A DNA stretch of 18,746 nt, taken from positions 1 through 18,746 of the forward strand of contig JAQUAC010000011.1 in the NCBI GenBank assembly GCA_028687415.1, in the 5' to 3' direction. The first letter of the stretch is position 1; each line of letters begins with the position of its first letter. Shown here one piece after another: positions 13,818 through 18,746 of the stretch. The notes beneath the pieces are model-generated. The model was not told the origin of the DNA. It searched no databases and worked only from the letters and a program-made list of their open reading frames with translations. Source of the DNA: Acidocella sp. Lineage in GTDB: Bacteria; Pseudomonadota; Alphaproteobacteria; Acetobacterales; Acetobacteraceae. The position numbers and the translations under genes were made by a program.

Positions 13818-15155
13818 TTACTTCCGGCCTTTGCCGCGAGCTTTACGGATCAAGCCCTCATATTGATGCGCCAGCAGATGCGACTGAATCTGCGTCACCG
13901 TGTCCATGGTCACTGAGACTATGATCAGAAGCGAGGTACCGCCAAAATAAAATGGCAGGCTGTAATTGCTCATCACGAAATCAGGCAGCAGGCAAACAAT
14001 GACCAGATAGGCGGCGCCTATCGCCGTCAAGCGCGTCAGCACCATGTCAAAATACTTGGCCGTGTTGGTCCCAGGGCGAATCCCTGGGATAAACCCCCCG
14101 TTCTTCTTCAGATTTTCAGCCGTTTCTTCCGGGTTGAAGGCAATCGCCGCCCACACGAAAGAAAACAGCGTGATCAACCCCGCGAACAGCAGCATGTATA
14201 GCGGCTGTCCACGGGAGAGCAGATGCGACGCCGATTGCAGCCAGCCTGGCCCACCGCTGGAGAACCCGACGAAAGTCGCTGGAATAACCAGCAACGAGCT
14301 TGCAAAAATAGGCGGCATCACGCCGGAGGCATTCACCTTCAGCGGCATGTAATTCGCTTCGCCGCCAAACACCTTCTGCCCGACCTGGCGCTTCGGATGC
14401 TGGATCAGAATGCGCCGCTGCGCCCGCTCCATAAACACGACAAAACCAATGACCAGGAAGCCGATCACGAAGAATGCGATGATAAAGAAGGTCGAGAGCG
14501 CGCCAGTCGACCCCAGTTCCAAAATATTCGCGATTGCCACGGGCATATTCGCCACAATGCCCGCGAAAATGATGAGACTCGACCCTGTGCCGATTCCGCG
14601 CGAGGTAATCTGCTCGCCGAGCCACATCACGAAAACCGTGCCACCGACCAACGTAACAACGCAGGTGAACACAAAGAAAGCTCCCGGATCGATCACAGCA
14701 GGCCCAAGGGCGCTCTTCACCCGCTCCAGGCTAACGGCGATGCCATACGCCTGCACCGCGGCAATCAGCACGGTCAGATAGCGCGTATATTGGGTAATCT
14801 TCTGCCGCCCCGAGTCGCCTTCCTTCTTCAGCGCATCTAGCGCCGGGATAGTCGAAGACATAAGCTGAACGATGATGCTGGCGCTGATATACGGCAATAT
14901 GTTGAGCGCAAAGATGGTCATGCGCCCCAGCGCGCCACCCGTGAACATATTGAACATGCCCAGAATGCCACCGCCGTTCTGGGTCATGAGATGTGCCATG
15001 ACCGCGGCATCCACGCCCGGCACCGGAATATAGGTTCCCAAACGGAACACGATCAACGCGCCCAGGGTAAACCAGATACGTTTCTTTAGATCCGTGGCCT
15101 TGCCGAACGCACCAAGGTTCAGGTTGGCCGCCATCTGTTCTGCGGCGGATGCCAT
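13818..15155 (-). CDS. secY: Protein translocase subunit SecY
   Basis: This 445-residue inner-membrane protein has about ten transmembrane segments. SecY landmarks include LKKRIWFTLGALIVFRLGTYIPVPG at the start of the first segment, the GGALGRMTIFALNILPYISASI region, RAQRRILIQHPKRQVG in a cytoplasmic loop, the FIPGIRPG motif (about 357-364), and the C-terminal LLAHQYEGLIRKARGKG. It forms the central channel of the SecYEG translocon. AGAGGAT lies about 5 nt before the ATG at 15155. The rplO-secY gap (112 nt) is long for this operon and carries a terminator-like hairpin, described separately. Confidence 0.98.
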   Translation of the reverse strand: MASAAEQMAANLNLGAFGKATDLKKRIWFTLGALIVFRLGTYIPVPGVDAAVMAHLMTQNGGGILGMFNMFTGGALGRMTIFALNILPYISASIIVQLMSSTIPALDALKKEGDSGRQKITQYTRYLTVLIAAVQAYGIAVSLERVKSALGPAVIDPGAFFVFTCVVTLVGGTVFVMWLGEQITSRGIGTGSSLIIFAGIVANMPVAIANILELGSTGALSTFFIIAFFVIGFLVIGFVVFMERAQRRILIQHPKRQVGQKVFGGEANYMPLKVNASGVMPPIFASSLLVIPATFVGFSSGGPGWLQSASHLLSRGQPLYMLLFAGLITLFSFVWAAIAFNPEETAENLKKNGGFIPGIRPGTNTAKYFDMVLTRLTAIGAAYLVIVCLLPDFVMSNYSLPFYFGGTSLLIIVSVTMDTVTQIQSHLLAHQYEGLIRKARGKGRK

Positions 15156-15176
15156 GCGTTATCCTCTTATTCAACA

Positions 15177-15224
15177 AAAACGGCGCTTGCCCGTCAGCTT
15201 TGCGCCACTGGCAAGCGCCGTTTT
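15177..15224 (-). terminator. Terminator-like hairpin between rplO and secY
   Basis: The 15-nt arms AAAACGGCGCTTGCC (15177-15191) and GGCAAGCGCCGTTTT (15210-15224) are perfect complements around an 18-nt loop. Read on the minus strand, the stem runs straight into TTTTTG and ends 21 nt before the secY ATG. The form is that of an intrinsic terminator, placed inside what is normally one transcript. Partial termination, or an RNA 3'-end/stability element, would lower secY-adk relative to the upstream ribosomal genes. Confidence 0.8.
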
Positions 15225-15238
15225 ACAAGCGCTATAGT

Positions 15239-15255
15239 GCCGGATTTTCTCCGGC
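15239..15255 (-). other. Small hairpin just after rplO
   Basis: GCCGGA (15239-15244) and TCCGGC (15250-15255) form a 6-bp stem with a 5-nt loop, 12 nt past the rplO stop codon and 14 nt from the larger hairpin. It may stabilise the rplO mRNA 3' end or act with the larger hairpin. Evidence is limited to the base pairing. Confidence 0.4.
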
Positions 15256-15267
15256 TGAAGCAAGTCC

Positions 15268-15753
15268 TTAAGCCGCTTCGGCCTCAGCCTTCGCAACCAG
15301 TGTCGTCACCTTGCCGCCGGCCTGCTCAATGGCAGCCACAGCCGCAGCTGACGCACCCGACACTTCAATGTTAACAGCGCGGGTGATCGTACCCTTGGCA
15401 AGCAAACGTACACCGCTCACCTTGCCAAGACGCACCACACCAGCTTCCGCCAGCATCATTTCATTGATCGGCTGCGCCGCGTCCAGCTTGCCAGCCTCAA
15501 TCGCAGCGTCCAGCGTGCTGAGGTTCAGCGGCGCGTATTCCTTGCGATTGATGTTATGGAAGCCACGCTTCGGCAGACGGCGATAAATCGGGAGCTGACC
15601 ACCCTCGAAGCCATTCAAAGAAACGCCTTCACGCGCCTTCTGGCCTTTAACGCCCTTGCCGGAGGTCTTGCCCTTGCCGGACCCGATACCACGGCCAAGT
15701 CGCTTGGACTTCAGCCGGGCGCCGGGATTGTCACGAATTTCGTTCAGTTTCAT
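15268..15753 (-). CDS. rplO: 50S ribosomal protein L15
   Basis: The product is 161 residues from the ATG at 15753; a GTG one codon earlier is also possible, and AAGGA sits upstream of both. The N-terminus MKLNEIRDNPGARLKSKRLG and the glycine-lysine-rich GRGIGSGKGKTSGKG are diagnostic of L15. EGGQLPIYRRLPKRGF and VNIEVSGASAAAV follow. L15 is a large-subunit protein that threads through 23S rRNA during assembly. It follows rpmD by 26 nt. Unlike the tightly packed upstream genes, 112 nt separate it from secY. Confidence 0.97.
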   Translation of the reverse strand: MKLNEIRDNPGARLKSKRLGRGIGSGKGKTSGKGVKGQKAREGVSLNGFEGGQLPIYRRLPKRGFHNINRKEYAPLNLSTLDAAIEAGKLDAAQPINEMMLAEAGVVRLGKVSGVRLLAKGTITRAVNIEVSGASAAAVAAIEQAGGKVTTLVAKAEAEAA

Positions 15754-15779
15754 CACAATTATCCTTGCACGAGCGCGGC

Positions 15780-15968
15780 TTACGCCAGCTCCTCAACCTT
15801 CAGAAGGTGCGCAACCTTGCGCACCTGGCCGAGAACCTCCGGCGTCGCCACAAGCTCGCGGGTCTTGGCAATCTTGTTCAGGCCGAGGCCCACCAAGGTT
15901 GCCTGCTGCCCGGGCTTGCGACCGTTACCGGACGCAATCTGCGTGATCCGAATCTTCTTCTCAGACAT
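15780..15968 (-). CDS. rpmD: 50S ribosomal protein L30
   Basis: This 62-residue protein contains the L30 pattern: IRITQIASGNGRKPGQQATL, then GLGLNKIAKTRELVATPEVLG and a C-terminal VRKVAHLLKVEEL. It is a small, typically optional large-subunit protein. Its ATG lies inside the end of rpsE (8-nt overlap), suggesting translational coupling. Length and order (rpsE-rpmD-rplO) are normal for the spc operon. Confidence 0.96.
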   Translation of the reverse strand: MSEKKIRITQIASGNGRKPGQQATLVGLGLNKIAKTRELVATPEVLGQVRKVAHLLKVEELA

Positions 15969-16536
15969 CGTTCACCTCCACAACGGCTTCCTTAGCTGCG
16001 GAACCATAAAGGTCAGCCACCTTCTTGCCACGGCGCGAAGCCACAAGGCGCGGGCTCGTCACGCTGCCCAGCGCGGCGAAAGCGGCCTTAACCATGTTGT
16101 GCGGGTTCCGACTGCCGAGCGACTTCGCCACGACGTCGCCAATCCCCAGCGTCTCGAATACGGCGCGCAACGGACCACCAGCGATGATGCCGGTACCAGC
16201 CGGAGCGGAACGAATGACAACGTCACCCGCGCCAAACGTGCCACGAATATCGTGGTGCAGCGTGCGGCCTTCCTTCATCGGAACACGAATCATGGTCTTC
16301 TTTGCGCGTTCAGTCGCCTTACGAATCGCCTCGGGCACCTCACGGGCCTTACCGGCGCCATAGCCAACGCGCCCCTTCTGGTCACCAACCACCACAAGCG
16401 CGGCGAAGGCGAACCGACGCCCACCCTTCACCACTTTCGCAACGCGGTTAATCGTCACCAGCTTGTCGACGAACTCATCGCCGGGCTCGCGCTCGCGCTC
16501 ACGATTCCTGCCGCCTTCGCGTGCTTCACGTGCCAT
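15961..16536 (-). CDS. rpsE: 30S ribosomal protein S5
   Basis: This 191-residue protein has a charged N-terminal tail rich in Arg and Glu. The double-stranded RNA-binding-like domain begins near FVDKLVTINRVAKVVKGGRR, and the C-terminal domain follows with GTGIIAGGPLRAVFETLGI and SRNPHNMVKAAFAAL. S5 sits at the mRNA entry side of the small subunit and influences decoding accuracy; the VTINRVAKVVKGG loop region is where spectinomycin-resistance changes map in other bacteria. GGAG lies 8 nt before the ATG. It follows rplR by 11 nt and overlaps rpmD by 8 nt. Confidence 0.98.
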   Translation of the reverse strand: MAREAREGGRNREREREPGDEFVDKLVTINRVAKVVKGGRRFAFAALVVVGDQKGRVGYGAGKAREVPEAIRKATERAKKTMIRVPMKEGRTLHHDIRGTFGAGDVVIRSAPAGTGIIAGGPLRAVFETLGIGDVVAKSLGSRNPHNMVKAAFAALGSVTSPRLVASRRGKKVADLYGSAAKEAVVEVNDV

Positions 16537-16547
16537 CTGAAATGCTC

Positions 16548-16910
16548 CTAGAAGTCGAGGCCGCCCTCACGGGCCGCCTCAGCCAGGGCTTTCACCCGGC
16601 CATGATAGAGATAAGACCCGCGATCGAACACCACGGCAACCACACCAGCCACCTTGCAGCGTTCGGCGATCAACTTGCCAACCGCGCTTGCAGCGTCCTT
16701 GTCGGCACCAGTCTTCAGCGCGGCCTTCAGATCCTTGTCCAGAGACGAAGCGGCAGCCAGCGTACGGCCAGCGGTATCGTCTATGATCTGGGCATAGATA
16801 TGCTTGCCTGAGCGGAACACGGAAAGACGGGGACGGCCGGAAGATTTCTGCCGCAGCTGATAGCGAAGGCGCTGCCGACGGCGCGTCTGCAATGTAAGAT
16901 TTGTTGACAT
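16548..16910 (-). CDS. rplR: 50S ribosomal protein L18
   Basis: This 120-residue protein has the L18 features RLRYQLRQKSSGRPRLSVFR, then SGKHIYAQIIDD and TLAAASSLD, and the C-terminal VFDRGSYLYHGRVKALAEA. L18 binds 5S rRNA in the central protuberance. Its ATG overlaps the rplF stop codon by one base (TAATG), a sign of coupled translation. The family length (about 115-120 residues) and the order rplF-rplR-rpsE are normal. Confidence 0.97.
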   Translation of the reverse strand: MSTNLTLQTRRRQRLRYQLRQKSSGRPRLSVFRSGKHIYAQIIDDTAGRTLAAASSLDKDLKAALKTGADKDAASAVGKLIAERCKVAGVVAVVFDRGSYLYHGRVKALAEAAREGGLDF

Positions 16911-17443
16911 TACTTCTTCTTACCCTCTTTCCGGCGGATCGCTTCGCCCTCGAACTTAACACCCTTGCCCTTATACGGCTCAGGCGGACGGTAGGAGCGC
17001 AGTTCAGCGCAAACCTGACCGACCTGACGCTTGTCCACCCCCTCAACCTTAATCAAGGTCGGCTTTTCACAGCTCACCTTGATACCAGCCGGGATCGGGT
17101 ACACTACATCATGGGAGAACCCAAGATTGACCACCAGGTTGCTGCCCTGAACAGCGGCGCGGTAACCCGTGCCGGTGATCTCCAGAGTCTTTGCATACCC
17201 AACAGACACGCCCTTCACCATATTGGCGATATTGGCGCGTGTTGTGCCCCACATCATGCGGGAAGCAGCTTCCTTGCTCTTCGGCGCTACGGAAACCTTG
17301 TTTCCTTCGACGGTCGCCTCAACCTTATCGGTCAGGGAGAGCGTCAGCTCGCCGAGCTTGCCCTTGGCCGTCAGTACGTTTCCAGCCAGCGCCACAGTAA
17401 CGCCAGCCGGAATTTCGACGGGATATTTGCCTACACGTGACAT
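16910..17443 (-). CDS. rplF: 50S ribosomal protein L6
   Basis: This 177-residue protein begins MSRVGKYPVEIPAGVTV, carries the two repeated L6 folds, and ends with SYRPPEPYKGKGVKFEGE and a basic tail RRKEGKKK, the diagnostic L6 C-terminus. L6 lies near the factor-binding site of the large subunit. AAGGGAGAG precedes the ATG. It follows rpsH by 13 nt and overlaps rplR by one base. Confidence 0.98.
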   Translation of the reverse strand: MSRVGKYPVEIPAGVTVALAGNVLTAKGKLGELTLSLTDKVEATVEGNKVSVAPKSKEAASRMMWGTTRANIANMVKGVSVGYAKTLEITGTGYRAAVQGSNLVVNLGFSHDVVYPIPAGIKVSCEKPTLIKVEGVDKRQVGQVCAELRSYRPPEPYKGKGVKFEGEAIRRKEGKKK

Positions 17444-17456
17444 CTATCTCTCTCCC

Positions 17457-17855
17457 TTAGAAGACGCGGCAGAGAACTTCGCCGCCAACATTGGCAGCGC
17501 GGGCTTCAACATCACTCATCACGCCACGCGGCGTGGAGAGGATGGAAACACCGAGACCGGAATACACACGCGGCAATTCCTTGATCTTGGAATAGACGCG
17601 GCGGCCTGGGCGCGACACGCGGCTAATTTCCTTGATGACCGGCTGGCCCTCGTTGTACTTCAGTTCAATGCGCAGCTGCTGAATGCCGGGGCGAACTTCT
17701 TCACGGCTAAAGCCACGGATAAAGCCTTCACGCTTCAGCACGTCCAGAACATTGGCGCGCAGATTGGAGGCAGGCGCCAAGCAGACCGTCAAACGGGCAT
17801 GCTGGGCGTTACGAATACGGGTGAGCATATCACCCAACGGATCGGACATCGACAT
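17457..17855 (-). CDS. rpsH: 30S ribosomal protein S8
   Basis: The frame is open to 17942, but the S8 N-terminus (SMSDPLGDMLTRIRNAQ) places the start at the ATG at 17853-17855, giving 132 residues, the normal length. A GGAAAGG stretch lies about 10 nt upstream. The C-terminal GLGVSILSTPRGVMSDVEAR and GGEVLCRVF match S8. S8 binds the central domain of 16S rRNA. In E. coli it is the autoregulator of the spc operon through a site near rplE; I cannot confirm an S8 target here, because the 5' part of rplE lies outside the window. Confidence 0.97.
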   Translation of the reverse strand: MSMSDPLGDMLTRIRNAQHARLTVCLAPASNLRANVLDVLKREGFIRGFSREEVRPGIQQLRIELKYNEGQPVIKEISRVSRPGRRVYSKIKELPRVYSGLGVSILSTPRGVMSDVEARAANVGGEVLCRVF

Positions 17856-17872
17856 TAATTTTTGCCCTTTCC

Positions 17873-18178
17873 TTACCAGCTGGCCTTGATGACGCCGGGA
17901 ATCTGCCCGGAGCTTGCCAGATCGCGGAACGCAATACGGCAAAGCTTGAACTTACGATAATTACCACGAGCGCGACCGGTCAGCTCGCAACGCAGGCGCA
18001 CGCGAACCTTCGCGCCGTTGCGCGGCAACTGCGCGAGTTTAAGGCTCGCCTCGAAGCGGTCCTCCACCGGCAGAGTCCGATCCATGATCGTCTCCTTCAG
18101 CGCGGCGCGTTTCGTCTTATCACGGGCAGCCATGCGCTCACGCTTGCCGTTTCGGTTGACCTGCGATGTCTTAGCCAT
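17873..18178 (-). CDS. rpsN: 30S ribosomal protein S14 (zinc-free form)
   Basis: This 101-residue protein begins MAKTSQVNRNGKRERMA and ends with GNYRKFKLCRIAFRDLASS and GQIPGVIKASW, the S14 signature. It is the long form without the paired CxxC zinc motifs of the short S14, as is usual in proteobacteria. S14 belongs to the small-subunit head and assembles late with S3 and S10. GGAGG lies 10 nt before the ATG. It follows rplE by 69 nt, a gap that contains an A7T6 tract. Confidence 0.97.
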   Translation of the reverse strand: MAKTSQVNRNGKRERMAARDKTKRAALKETIMDRTLPVEDRFEASLKLAQLPRNGAKVRVRLRCELTGRARGNYRKFKLCRIAFRDLASSGQIPGVIKASW

Positions 18179-18224
18179 CTTCTGATACCCTCCGGAACCT
18201 GCCAGTCTCTACCAGCCGTTTTCC

Positions 18225-18237
18225 AAAAAAATTTTTT
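18225..18237. other. A7T6 homopolymer tract in the rplE-rpsN gap
   Basis: Seven A residues followed by six T residues lie 10 nt beyond the rplE stop codon, standing out in a high-GC region. It could bend DNA, act as an UP-like element for an internal start, or be an RNase-accessible mRNA site. No stem of note precedes it, so a terminator is unlikely. Confidence 0.45.
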
Positions 18238-18247
18238 GCTCCGCCGC

Positions 18248-18746
18248 TCACTTAGCGAACGGCAAGTTGAAGCCCTTAAGCAATGCCTTGGCCTCGGCAT
18301 CCGTCTTCGCGCTCGTCACGAAAATGATGTCCATACCACGGATCGCATCGACCTTATCGTAGACAATTTCAGGGAAAATAATCTGCTCCTTGAGGCCCAT
18401 GGCGAAATTGCCACGACCATCGAAGCCCTTATTACCCGGAATGCCACGGAAGTCACGCACGCGCGGGAGCGCAATCGTAACCAAGCGGTCGAGGAACTCG
18501 TACATGCGAGCCTTGCGCAGCGTCACCTTACAGCCGATCGGCAGGCCAGCGCGGATTTTGAAGCCGGCAATTGCCTTCTTCGCAACCGTCTTAACCGGCT
18601 TCTGGCCAGAGATGAGCGTCAGCTCAGCCACAGCTGCATCCAGCTTCTTCTGGTCGGCCGCAGCCTCGCCAACACCCATGTTGATGACGATCTTTTCCAG
18701 CGTCGGCACTTCGAACGGGTTCTTGTAGCCGAATTCCTTCAGCATC
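18248..18746 (-). CDS. rplE: 50S ribosomal protein L5 (N-terminus cut by window edge)
   Basis: About 166 C-terminal codons are present. The methionine near the edge is internal: it aligns just before EFGYKNPFEVPTLEKIVINM, and L5 normally has about 15-20 residues before this point. Visible L5 parts are NMGVGEAAADQKKLDAAVAE, SGQKPVKTVAKKAIAGFKIR, and the C-terminal GMDIIFVTSAKTDAEAKALL. L5 binds 5S rRNA in the central protuberance and contacts the P-site tRNA. It is the first visible gene of the spc operon; the upstream genes (rplX, rplN, rpsQ) would lie beyond the window. Confidence 0.97.
   Translation of the reverse strand, partial: MLKEFGYKNPFEVPTLEKIVINMGVGEAAADQKKLDAAVAELTLISGQKPVKTVAKKAIAGFKIRAGLPIGCKVTLRKARMYEFLDRLVTIALPRVRDFRGIPGNKGFDGRGNFAMGLKEQIIFPEIVYDKVDAIRGMDIIFVTSAKTDAEAKALLKGFNLPFAK

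Noticed and set aside
15556..16551. A 331-codon plus-strand frame opposite rplO, rpmD and rpsE
   Set aside because: It lies opposite three ribosomal protein genes and has no motif, so it is a shadow.
1..18746. CRISPR arrays, tRNA or rRNA genes, insertion sequences, prophage or defence modules
   Set aside because: I read for repeats, tRNA-like cloverleaf ends, transposase motifs and defence domains and saw none. The xerD gene is the housekeeping recombinase, not an integron or phage integrase, judging by its neighbours and sequence.

Overview
The window looks like a chromosomal core segment of a high-GC alphaproteobacterium. The gene content and protein sequences (fused AroK-AroB, a DUF1491 protein, an Adk with a four-cysteine LID, a zinc-free S14, xerD beside aroK) fit the Rhodospirillales/Acetobacteraceae best. 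That placement is my inference from remembered protein features, not a database result. I see no prophage, IS element, CRISPR array, rRNA or tRNA gene. No stretch longer than 300 nt lacks a gene; the longest non-coding stretch is about 170 nt (3651-3819).

Left third (1-7781). A xerD recombinase gene (minus strand, running off the left edge) stands 28 nt from a divergent gene encoding a fused shikimate kinase/3-dehydroquinate synthase. Next is a convergent gene for a lipoprotein lytic transglycosylase carrying a C-terminal SPOR domain. A small lipoprotein resembling SlyB/Pcp but lacking the glycine-rich zipper is transcribed divergently from it. Four tightly spaced plus-strand genes follow: a Wzm-type polysaccharide ABC permease, a Wzt-type ATPase, a class IV aminotransferase with D-alanine-aminotransferase signatures, and a PaiB-like FMN-binding protein. 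A minus-strand DUF1491 gene overlaps the end of paiB tail to tail.

Middle (7782-10664). A three-gene ABC importer operon (NMT1/THI5-type binding protein, ATPase, permease) has coupled reading frames (TAATG, then ATGA). Two inverted repeats precede it, and a 68-residue hypothetical protein gene follows it. A bidirectional intrinsic terminator separates this block from the ribosomal block.

Right half (10665-18746, all minus strand). This is the end of the spc operon and the alpha operon. In transcription order: rplE (5' end cut by the window), rpsN, rpsH, rplF, rplR, rpsE, rpmD, rplO, secY, adk, rpsM, rpsK, rpoA, rplQ. The order is classical, but two non-coding structures stand out. One is a perfect 15-bp hairpin with a T-tract between rplO and secY. 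The other is a promoter-like sequence followed by a perfect 10-bp hairpin in the adk-rpsM gap. Both could set the relative output of SecY/Adk and of the alpha operon separately from the upstream ribosomal genes.

I did not find a convincing new multi-gene system. The most informative signals are the regulatory structures in the ribosomal block, the domain fusions, and the reduced SlyB-like lipoprotein. Several starts are corrected here from the longest possible reading frame: rpsM (GTG), rpsH, the ABC binding protein, the SlyB-like lipoprotein, the 68-aa protein and rplO.
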